Part shown: in pieces, positions 1 through 5,907 of the stretch | Layout: each line of letters opens with the position of its first letter | Numbering within the stretch: position 1 is the first letter of the stretch | Assembly (NCBI GenBank): GCA_017626655.1 | Contig: JAGAIH010000517.1 | Location: 11,292 to 75,291, forward strand | Direction: 5' to 3' | DNA from: Clostridia bacterium | Lineage (GTDB): Bacteria > Bacillota_A > Clostridia > Oscillospirales > CAG-272 | DNA length: 64,000 nucleotides | The notes under the pieces: generated by a model | Told to the model about the DNA's origin: nothing | Databases searched by the model: none | Seen by the model: only the letters and a program-made list of their open reading frames with translations | Made by a program: the position numbers and the translations under genes

Positions 1-295
1 CCTCCAGATCAAAATCCTCGCGGGCGGCATAGAGCACGGCATTCCGCAGCGCGTCGGCGGCGTTCATATCCGTGACGCCCTCCAGGGAAAGCATGAGAAA
101 CCGCCCCTGCATGACCGAGCCGCGCAGAATCTTCATTTCTTTCTTCTCGTCGCCGTCACCTACGAAGACCCGTCCCAGGTCAATGAGATCGCGGGGCGTA
201 TCCGTCCAGGGCTCCACCTTCACGTCGCCGTGACAGCCGTGGGTATTGATGATCTTCCCGCAGTCAATGAAGCGGGAAGGAGCTTTGGTAGCCAT
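1..295 (-). CDS. rimM: Ribosome maturation factor RimM (N-terminal part; cut by window edge)
   Basis: RimM binds ribosomal protein S19 and helps mature the 16S rRNA head domain of the 30S subunit. The visible 98 residues start MATKAPSRFIDCGKIINTHG and continue with GDVKVEPWTD, the conserved N-terminal beta-barrel signature of RimM. Residues near 75-98 (VTDMNAADALRNAVLYAARED) match the end of that domain, and the C-terminal PRC-barrel lies beyond the edge. The start ATG at 293-295 follows a purine-rich AAGGATGG. In most Firmicutes rimM is followed by trmD and rplS; here rplS lies about 5 kb upstream, so the usual cluster is broken. Confident from the motif, although the gene is incomplete. Confidence 0.88.
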   Translation of the reverse strand, partial: MATKAPSRFIDCGKIINTHGCHGDVKVEPWTDTPRDLIDLGRVFVGDGDEKKEMKILRGSVMQGRFLMLSLEGVTDMNAADALRNAVLYAAREDFDLE

Positions 296-330
296 ACTGA
301 AAATCCATCCTTATAAGCTTAATCAAAGAT

Positions 331-359
331 AGTATATCACAAATCCCCCGAAATTGCAA
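331..359 (-). promoter_or_regulatory. Sigma-A promoter of rimM
   Basis: On the minus strand TTGCAA (354-359) is followed after 17 bp by TATACT (331-336), with TG just upstream of the -10. It lies 36 bp before the rimM start. Confidence 0.7.
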
Positions 360-460
360 CGGTTTCGTGAAAAATAATGGTTTTTTCCGAGAAACTCATC
401 TTTTTTCGGGCTGGTTGCCGCCACACGCTGTCATCACGGGATTTTCGTCACTCTGCCATG

Positions 461-489
461 TTGACAGTACGGTGATTCCGTGCTATAAT
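461..489 (+). promoter_or_regulatory. Sigma-A promoter of the solute-binding lipoprotein gene
   Basis: A perfect TTGACA (461-466) and TATAAT (484-489) are separated by 17 bp, with TGC before the -10 (extended -10). It lies 37 bp before the gene start. Confidence 0.88.
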
Positions 490-526
490 GAAATAACTTT
501 ACATTGAAAGGAGCAAACCGTTCATC

Positions 527-1978
527 ATGAAGAAAACCAAGCTGATCCGTTTGTTCGCACTTTTCCTGTCGGTACTGCTCATCCTGCCCACCGTAGGTTG
601 CGCCACCGGCGACGAGACCGCCAACACGACACCTTCGGACTCGGCCGCCGAAACCGAGGTCGAAACCGAGTATAAGCCCGACATTGACGTCAAGGACTAC
701 GACTGCGATTTCAATATCGTCATCGGCGGTACCTTCAGCAGAGACTCCATCGCCATTGAGGATATGGAGGACACCAAGGCCGGCGACCTGGAGACCGCCG
801 TATACGAGCGAGGCATCAAGATCAAGGATCATCTGGGCGTGAGCCTGGTGCATCAGGATGCGGGCGACTGGATCTCCTACGCCGCCAACGTCAATAAGAC
901 CGTCCAGGCAGGCGACGACAGCTACCAGATGGTGCTGACCCACGTCTACCAGGGTCTGACCGATCTGGTCACCTCCAACGCGCTCTACGACATCGGCGAG
1001 CTGGATGCCGTGAACCTCAGCGCGCCCTACTGGGCCTCCGACCTCATGGAGGAGGTCAAGGTCGAGGACAAATACCTTTTGGGCTACAACGACTTCTGCC
1101 TATCTTCGGTGAACCTTATCGTTTTCAACAAGGATCTCATGAAGGAGTATAATCTCACCGAGCCCTATGGCGACGTCCGCAACAAGACCTGGACGTTGGA
1201 CAAGCTCATTTCCATAGCCTCCGTGGTCTCGGCGGACGACGGTGACGGGAAATGGACCAACAAGGACACCTACGGCATCAGCGGTTGGGGATGGGTTCCT
1301 CTCATCAGCCTGGTCACCTCCTCGGACATGAAGATCGTGGATCGCAACGATATCGGTGACTTTACCGTTGCCTACGACAACAACAGCGAAAAAATGATCG
1401 ATCTCATTGAGAAGGTCATGACCATGTACAATGCCGAATACTCCTATTTCTGGAAATCCACAGAAAACGGCAATGCGGAGGCCATGCTGAATTTTGCCGG
1501 CGGCAATGCGTTGTTCCAGCTGTACAGCAGCTCCGCTCTGACTGCTTTCCGTGAGGAAGAGCTCCGCTTTGGCGTGCTTCCCTACCCCCTGTGGGATGAA
1601 AAGCAGACCGAGTATAAGTCCCTCAACTGGAACGGCATGATGGGTGTCCCCGGCTCCATCAGAAATCCCGACATGGTGGGCGAGGTGTTGGAGCTGATGG
1701 GCTACTACACCGCTGACGTCAAGGATGCCTACTACGAGAAGCTTCTGGGTACCAAGCTGGCCGAGGCTCCCGATGACGCCGAAATGCTGGACATCATTTG
1801 GAATTCCCAGGTATCCGACGTGGGCCTCATCGCCTGCAACTCCTCTGGCAGCATGGACGCGCTGGTCTACTTGATCCCCAAGATCTGCGAATCGGGTCGG
1901 AACAATTATTCTTCCTACGTAAGATCCCACAGCAGGGGCGCACAGAAAGGCTTGGACAAGGTCTTCAAGCAGGGGTGA
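527..1978 (+). CDS. Extracellular solute-binding lipoprotein (ABC transporter, family 1-like)
   Basis: A secreted lipoprotein that probably captures a carbohydrate or other solute for an ABC importer. It begins with a lipoprotein signal peptide (MKKTK, a hydrophobic stretch, then a TVGC lipobox, Cys about residue 25). A Thr/Ser/Glu-rich linker follows, then a long alpha/beta domain with the look of bacterial family 1 solute-binding proteins (blocks around YQMVLTHVYQGLTDLV and LIVFNKDLMKEY). At 483 aa it has the usual length. The start has an AAAGGAG site 9 nt upstream and its own consensus promoter. No permease or ATPase genes are adjacent, so it is an orphan binding protein; the ligand cannot be read from the sequence. 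Confidence 0.85.
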   Translation: MKKTKLIRLFALFLSVLLILPTVGCATGDETANTTPSDSAAETEVETEYKPDIDVKDYDCDFNIVIGGTFSRDSIAIEDMEDTKAGDLETAVYERGIKIKDHLGVSLVHQDAGDWISYAANVNKTVQAGDDSYQMVLTHVYQGLTDLVTSNALYDIGELDAVNLSAPYWASDLMEEVKVEDKYLLGYNDFCLSSVNLIVFNKDLMKEYNLTEPYGDVRNKTWTLDKLISIASVVSADDGDGKWTNKDTYGISGWGWVPLISLVTSSDMKIVDRNDIGDFTVAYDNNSEKMIDLIEKVMTMYNAEYSYFWKSTENGNAEAMLNFAGGNALFQLYSSSALTAFREEELRFGVLPYPLWDEKQTEYKSLNWNGMMGVPGSIRNPDMVGEVLELMGYYTADVKDAYYEKLLGTKLAEAPDDAEMLDIIWNSQVSDVGLIACNSSGSMDALVYLIPKICESGRNNYSSYVRSHSRGAQKGLDKVFKQG

Positions 1979-1994
1979 TCGCACACGAACCAAA

Positions 1995-2018
1995 GGAGCG
2001 GCTTCAGCCGCTCCTTTT
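1995..2018 (+). terminator. Rho-independent terminator after the solute-binding protein gene
   Basis: An 8-bp perfect stem GGAGCGGC/GCCGCTCC (1995-2002/2007-2014) with a TTCA loop is followed by TTTT. It starts 17 nt after the stop codon. Confidence 0.85.
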
Positions 2019-2103
2019 CGTATGGGAAACGCCTTCTCGCCAAAAGCGATCGGGCCTTTCGGATTTCAAGGTCTTTCAGCCTGACGTCCCCGCTGCTTAC
2101 CAA

Positions 2104-2143
2104 AAAGCAAGGTGCCCATCCTTTGTGACAGGCACCTTGCTTT
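2104..2143 (-). terminator. Rho-independent terminator of the oadB operon
   Basis: A 13-bp inverted repeat (2104-2116 with 2131-2143) reads on the minus strand as a stem followed by TTTTT. It lies just downstream of the last gene of the decarboxylase operon. Confidence 0.85.
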
Positions 2144-2157
2144 GGTACGGATGAGGT

Positions 2158-2505
2158 TCAATCCTCCTCCCGATTCTGACCGATCTTACTCAGCACCAGC
2201 ACGGCCAGGATGATGACCAGGGTGACGAGGAAGATACCCAGCATACCCATGCCCATAATGGGAAGAGTAACCCAGGCGGTCTCGGGGTAGAAGCCGAACC
2301 GGATCTCGGGCTCGGTCTCGGAGCCGGTGCCGGATTCGGTGACCTCCTCGGCGGTATCCTCAGCGGTCTCGGGGGTAGAGGTGACCTCCTCGGGGGCGGT
2401 ATCAGCCAAGGTCTCGGGAGCGGTGGTGGTCTCCTCGGCCATGACGAACAGGGGCAGGGAGAGGACCAGCAGGAGGGTCAGAATAACAGCAAATAACTTT
2501 TTCAT
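2158..2505 (-). CDS. Small OadG-like single-span membrane protein
   Basis: A 115-aa protein with an N-terminal signal peptide (MKKLFAVILTLLLVL, cleavage near MAEE), a Thr/Glu-rich extracytoplasmic linker, one transmembrane helix (about residues 75-105) and a short charged tail ending NREED. This architecture and its place 18 bp after oadB suggest an OadG-like gamma/accessory subunit that anchors or stabilises the Na+-pumping complex. Sequence similarity to classical OadG is weak, so the role is inferred from context. The start is set at the second Met because GGAGGG lies 8 nt upstream of it; the upstream ATG overlaps that site. The operon ends at the terminator directly downstream. Confidence 0.6.
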   Translation of the reverse strand: MKKLFAVILTLLLVLSLPLFVMAEETTTAPETLADTAPEEVTSTPETAEDTAEEVTESGTGSETEPEIRFGFYPETAWVTLPIMGMGMLGIFLVTLVIILAVLVLSKIGQNREED

Positions 2506-2523
2506 GATGATTCCCTCCATTTA

Positions 2524-3669
2524 TCAACCGATAAGGTTCAGGATGAGACCGCCGGCAATGACCGAGGCGATCTGACCCGAGACGTTGACGCCGATGGCGT
2601 GCATGAGCAGGAAGTTGGAGTTGTCCTCCGCAAGGCCCATTTTATGCACCACGCGGGCCGACATGGGGAACGCCGAGATGCCCGCCGCGCCGATCATGGG
2701 GTTGATCTTCTTATCCTTGGGCAGGAAGACGTTCAGGAGCTTGGCGAAGAGGACGCCGCCCGCGGTGTCGAAGATGAAGGCGAAGAGGCCCAGGACGATG
2801 ATGAGGAGGGTCTGCCAGCGCAGGAAGAACTCGGCCTGCATCTTGGTGGCGATGGTGAGACCCAAAAAGAGGGTGACCAGGTTGGCCAGAACCTTCTGGG
2901 CAGTCTCGGAGAGGCTGTCCAGCACGCCGCACTCGCGGATGAGGTTACCGAACATGAGGAAGCCGATCAGGGGCGCGCTCTTGGGGGAGACGATGCCCGT
3001 GATGATGGTGATGACGATGGGAAACAGGATCTTGGTGCGCTTGGAGACGCGGACGTCCTTGTTGGTCATGCGGATCATGCGCTCCTTCTTGGTGGTCAGG
3101 AGCTTGATGACGGGGGGCTGGACGATGGGCACCAGAGCCATGTAGGAGTAGGCGGCCACCATGATGGCACCCGTGTAGTTGGAGCCGAGATAGTTGGCCA
3201 CGAAGATGGAGGTGGGGCCGTCGGCGGCGCCGATAATGGCGATGGAGGCGGCATCCTTCAGATCGAAGCCCACCATGTTAGCAAGGAACAGGGTGAAGAA
3301 GATACCGAACTGGGCGGCGGCTCCGAAGATCATGAGCTTGGGGTTGGTCAGCAGGGGGCCGAAGTCGATCATGGCGCCGATGCCGATGAACAGGAGCAGG
3401 GGGAACAGCTCGTTGGCGATACCGGCGGCGAAGAGCACGTCGATGGGGCCTTCCTCCAGGACGCCCTCCACCCACTGGTTCACCGCGCCCGAGTTGGGCA
3501 GGTTGACAAGGATGGCGCCAAATCCCATAGGCAGAAGCAGGGTAGGCTCCATGTCCTTCTTGATGGCGAGATAGATGAGCAGACCGCCGATGATCCACAT
3601 GACCAACTGCTGCCAGGTAAGGTTGGTCACGTTGGAGAACAGGTCGCCCAGTTGTTGCAGGAAACTCAC
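2524..3669 (-). CDS. oadB: Sodium ion-translocating decarboxylase beta subunit (OadB family)
   Basis: A polytopic membrane protein of the OadB/GcdB/MmdB family, which couples decarboxylation of carboxybiotin to export of Na+. Family hallmarks are visible: GAMIDFGPLLTNPKLMIFGA, then AIIGAADGPTSIF (with the aspartate known to be essential for Na+ and proton movement), and YSYMALVPIVQPPVIKLLTT. The full 381 aa is standard. The start is a GTG preceded by AGAGAGG at 10 nt. No carboxyltransferase alpha subunit or biotin carrier gene is nearby, so its partner must be elsewhere or it acts alone. Transcription appears to be controlled by a manganese riboswitch in its leader, which is unexpected for this family. 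Confidence 0.92.
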   Translation of the reverse strand: MSFLQQLGDLFSNVTNLTWQQLVMWIIGGLLIYLAIKKDMEPTLLLPMGFGAILVNLPNSGAVNQWVEGVLEEGPIDVLFAAGIANELFPLLLFIGIGAMIDFGPLLTNPKLMIFGAAAQFGIFFTLFLANMVGFDLKDAASIAIIGAADGPTSIFVANYLGSNYTGAIMVAAYSYMALVPIVQPPVIKLLTTKKERMIRMTNKDVRVSKRTKILFPIVITIITGIVSPKSAPLIGFLMFGNLIRECGVLDSLSETAQKVLANLVTLFLGLTIATKMQAEFFLRWQTLLIIVLGLFAFIFDTAGGVLFAKLLNVFLPKDKKINPMIGAAGISAFPMSARVVHKMGLAEDNSNFLLMHAIGVNVSGQIASVIAGGLILNLIG

Positions 3670-3706
3670 GTCGTTTTACCTCTCTTTCTTTTTGGAAGTG
3701 ACCGAA

Positions 3707-3836
3707 ATAAAAAGACTTTTACCGAAAGCCTCAAAGACTGTTCGGTAAAAGTCTTGCTATTTCATTCCCGCGCGGGTCGGAGACCGTACTGACGCGCAGG
3801 ACACGGCGGATGCCGCAAGCTACTCCCTTTTACGTT
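3707..3836 (-). promoter_or_regulatory. yybP-ykoY (Mn2+) riboswitch with transcription terminator, upstream of oadB
   Basis: The minus strand contains the conserved yybP-ykoY blocks in order: AAAAGGGAGTAGC, then CGTCAGTACGG, then AGCAAGAC. The 5' strand GTAAAAG (3827-3833) can pair with CTTTTAC (3745-3751) to close helix P1. That same 3' strand is also half of a 15-bp terminator hairpin (3712-3726 with 3741-3755) followed by TTTTTATTT. This is the classical mutually exclusive arrangement in which Mn2+ binding stabilises P1 and prevents termination, so oadB would be switched on by high Mn2+. Family assignment is by remembered consensus, not a covariance search. Confidence 0.82.
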
Positions 3837-3943
3837 CCTTATTCTAACACAGTTTTCAGGATTTGTAAAGGGGATTTTGGATTTTTCTTTGAAAATTTCA
3901 AATTGGGGGCTATCGAGCTGTTGGGTAGTGCTGGCCTTCGCGT

Positions 3944-4029
3944 TTTGCCCTCTCACCCGCCTACGGCGGGAGCTCCCCCAGAGGGGGAGCCTCCTCGCAA
4001 GCTCGGGCACGAAGCGGTGAGAGGGCAAA
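3944..4029. repeat. Nested palindromic REP-like element
   Basis: A 14-bp perfect outer inverted repeat (3944-3957 with 4016-4029, TTTGCCCTCTCACC) encloses a CGCC/GGCG hairpin and an 8-bp GCTCCCCC/GGGGGAGC hairpin. This resembles a dispersed palindrome I recall from many gut Clostridia, with GCTCCCCC hairpins inside a CCCTCTCA frame. It sits between the aldo/keto reductase gene and the riboswitch. No open reading frame is convincing in 3840-4072. Confidence 0.7.
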
Positions 4030-4072
4030 CAACGCAAGCAAAGCGCAAACAAACAGCCCGTCAAAACCCAAT

Positions 4073-5194
4073 TTACCCCTCAAACCGCTCCCCGATCTCC
4101 TTGAGGAGCTGACGGATGGGCAACTGCTGGGGGCAGATCTCCTCGCAGGCACCGCATTCGATGCAGTCAGCGGGCTTGCCGCCCTTGGAGGTCATCCAGC
4201 CGTAGTGGCCCCGGGCGTCCTCGGTGTTGAAGCGGCGGGCCTTGTTCTCGGAATTGAATACGCCGGGGATATTGATGTGCATGGGGCAACGGTCGCCGTC
4301 CACGCAGTACTTGCAGGAGGTGCAGGGGATGGTGGGGATGGCGCGGATGATATCGGCTACCGAGTAGACCGCCTTGAATTCCTCCTCGGTGAAGGGGGCG
4401 AAGTCCTTCATGGATTTGATGTTATCTTCCATCTGCTCCATATTGCTCATGCCCGACAGCACCATGAAAACATTATCGAAGGATGCGGCGTAACGGATGG
4501 CGTAGCCGGCAGGAGAGTACCTGCCCAGGCCCTTCAACACTTCAAGCCCTGCCTCGGGAAGGTTGACCAAACTCCCTCCGCGAACGGGCTCCATGACGAT
4601 GACGGGCTTGCCATACTTGACGCAGACCTCGTAGCAGAGGCGGGACTGGACGTGGCTATCCTCATAGTCCAGATAGTTGAACTGGAGCTGTACAACCTCG
4701 ATAGCGGGCTGTTCCGAGAGAATGGTCTCCAGGACGTCGGCGGTATCGTGAAAGGAGATGCCCACGTGGCGCACCTTGCCCTCGGCCTTCAGCTCGGAGG
4801 CGATCTCAAAGGCGCGGTTGCCGGTGTAGTGGGGGTAGTTCCCCTTATTGAGGGAGTGGAGGAGAAAGAAGTCGAAGTAATCCACGCCGCAGGCCTCCAG
4901 CATGGAATCGAAGTAGGGGCGGATGTCCGCCTCGGTATTGAAGAAGTTGGGGGAGAGCTTGTCGGTGAGGATGTAGCTGTCACGGGGGTAGCGGGAGGTC
5001 AGGCAGGCCTTGACCGCCAGCTCACTCTTACCGCCGATGTAGCCATGGGCGGTGTCGAAGTAGTTGAAGCCTGCGCCGATAAAAGCATCCACCATGTCGC
5101 AGGTCTGAGGGATGTCCACTTCCTCGCCCTTCATGGGGAGGCGCATCAGGCCGAAGCCAAAGTTCTTTTTGATCTCGGGATAGGAATTGTTCAT
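4073..5194 (-). CDS. Aldo/keto reductase with C-terminal 4Fe-4S ferredoxin domain
   Basis: A cytoplasmic oxidoreductase of the iron-sulfur aldo/keto reductase group (COG1453-like). The N-terminal TIM barrel shows the catalytic tetrad: Asp and Tyr in FDTAHGY, Lys in LTDKLS and His in LLHSLN. The last quarter has two cysteine clusters, CTSCKYCVDGDRC and CIECGACEEIC, typical of bound 4Fe-4S centres that may pass electrons to or from the barrel. The 373-aa length is usual. The ATG has AAAGGAG upstream and the gene has its own consensus promoter. The substrate is unknown. It is transcribed toward the riboswitch-controlled oadB but is probably a separate unit. Confidence 0.88.
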   Translation of the reverse strand: MNNSYPEIKKNFGFGLMRLPMKGEEVDIPQTCDMVDAFIGAGFNYFDTAHGYIGGKSELAVKACLTSRYPRDSYILTDKLSPNFFNTEADIRPYFDSMLEACGVDYFDFFLLHSLNKGNYPHYTGNRAFEIASELKAEGKVRHVGISFHDTADVLETILSEQPAIEVVQLQFNYLDYEDSHVQSRLCYEVCVKYGKPVIVMEPVRGGSLVNLPEAGLEVLKGLGRYSPAGYAIRYAASFDNVFMVLSGMSNMEQMEDNIKSMKDFAPFTEEEFKAVYSVADIIRAIPTIPCTSCKYCVDGDRCPMHINIPGVFNSENKARRFNTEDARGHYGWMTSKGGKPADCIECGACEEICPQQLPIRQLLKEIGERFEG

Positions 5195-5233
5195 AGTGCG
5201 CTCCTTTGGGAGTGAATTTCATTGTATACTACT

Positions 5234-5262
5234 ATTTTACCATGAAAAGCGGCTTTTGTCAA
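5234..5262 (-). promoter_or_regulatory. Sigma-A promoter of the aldo/keto reductase gene
   Basis: On the minus strand TTGACA (5257-5262) and TAAAAT (5234-5239) are 17 bp apart, with ATGG before the -10. Confidence 0.8.
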
Positions 5263-5284
5263 TGCTTTTGGATAAAACAATAAA

Positions 5285-5312
5285 ACCACCCCGCCTGATC
5301 GGACAGAGTGGT
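5285..5312 (-). terminator. Terminator of rplS
   Basis: On the minus strand ACCACTCTGTC pairs, with G-U pairs, to the GGCGGGGTGGT arm across a CGATCA-type loop. It is followed by TTTTATTGTTTT, 22 bp after the rplS stop. Confidence 0.75.
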
Positions 5313-5334
5313 CTTATATGTGAGCGAGTCAGGA

Positions 5335-5679
5335 TCAGTCGATCTGCTCCTTGACCTTGGAAGCCTTACCGACGCGGTCACGCAGGTAGTACAGCTTGGC
5401 GCGGCGCACCTTACCGACGCGGACCACCTTGATGCCGGCCACGTTGGGGGAGTGCAGGGGGAAGGTCTTCTCCACGCCGCAACCGTAGGAGATACGGCGG
5501 ACGGTGAAGGTCTCGGAGATGCCGCCGCCGTGCTTGGCGATGACGGTACCCTCGAAGATCTGAATTCTCTCGCGGTTGCCCTCTTTGATCTTGTTCTCGA
5601 CACGAACGGTGTCACCGATCTCGAAGGAGGGGACAGTCTCCTTCAGCTGCTCATTGGTAAAAGCCTTAATCAAATCCAT
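5335..5679 (-). CDS. rplS: Large ribosomal subunit protein bL19
   Basis: Structural protein bL19 of the 50S subunit, located at the 30S-50S interface. The 114-aa product shows the family signature throughout: FEIGDTVRV near the N-terminus, [40 protein letters not shown], and [20 protein letters not shown] at the C-terminus. The start at MDLIKAF is chosen because AAGGAGG lies 9 nt upstream and bL19 normally begins there; an upstream in-frame ATG would add 23 unrelated residues. A leader hairpin, its own promoter and a terminator make it a monocistronic unit. Unusually, it is not adjacent to rimM-trmD. Confidence 0.96.
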   Translation of the reverse strand: MDLIKAFTNEQLKETVPSFEIGDTVRVENKIKEGNRERIQIFEGTVIAKHGGGISETFTVRRISYGCGVEKTFPLHSPNVAGIKVVRVGKVRRAKLYYLRDRVGKASKVKEQID

Positions 5680-5699
5680 GATATTTAGCCTCCTTAAAT

Positions 5700-5740
5700 C
5701 CGGGGTGTTCATGCAGAGCCATCGCAGCGGACCACCCGTG
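5700..5740 (-). promoter_or_regulatory. Putative L19 mRNA leader (autoregulatory hairpin)
   Basis: In the 5' UTR of rplS the minus strand forms CGGGTG...CACCCCG enclosing a GC-rich inner region, ending about 10 nt before the ribosome binding site. Its position and GGGTGG/CACCC closing stem resemble the L19 leader of low-GC Gram-positives. Assignment is tentative. Confidence 0.5.
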
Positions 5741-5774
5741 TAATACATGTGTGCTTTTCACACACACGCAGATT

Positions 5775-5803
5775 ATTATACCATACTTTCGCTTTGATTG
5801 CAA
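5775..5803 (-). promoter_or_regulatory. Sigma-A promoter of rplS
   Basis: On the minus strand TTGCAA (5798-5803), 17 bp, then TATAAT (5775-5780), with ATGG before the -10. It is divergent from the comEC promoter. Confidence 0.8.
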
Positions 5804-5848
5804 GAGTTTTTTACAAATTTGTTTTCGACTTTTTGCATAAACTTGCGG

Positions 5849-5877
5849 TTGACACAGGCGGGGGTTTGTGGTATAAT
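5849..5877 (+). promoter_or_regulatory. Sigma-A promoter of comEC
   Basis: Perfect TTGACA (5849-5854) and TATAAT (5872-5877) with a 17-bp spacer and a TGG extended -10. The gene starts 30 bp downstream. Confidence 0.88.
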
Positions 5878-5907
5878 TTGGGTAAAAAAACCGAAAGGAG
5901 AGCCCCC

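Noticed and set aside
2158..3669. Complete oxaloacetate decarboxylase operon
   Set aside because: Only the beta subunit and a small OadG-like protein are present; no carboxyltransferase or biotin carrier is in the window, so a full complex cannot be claimed.
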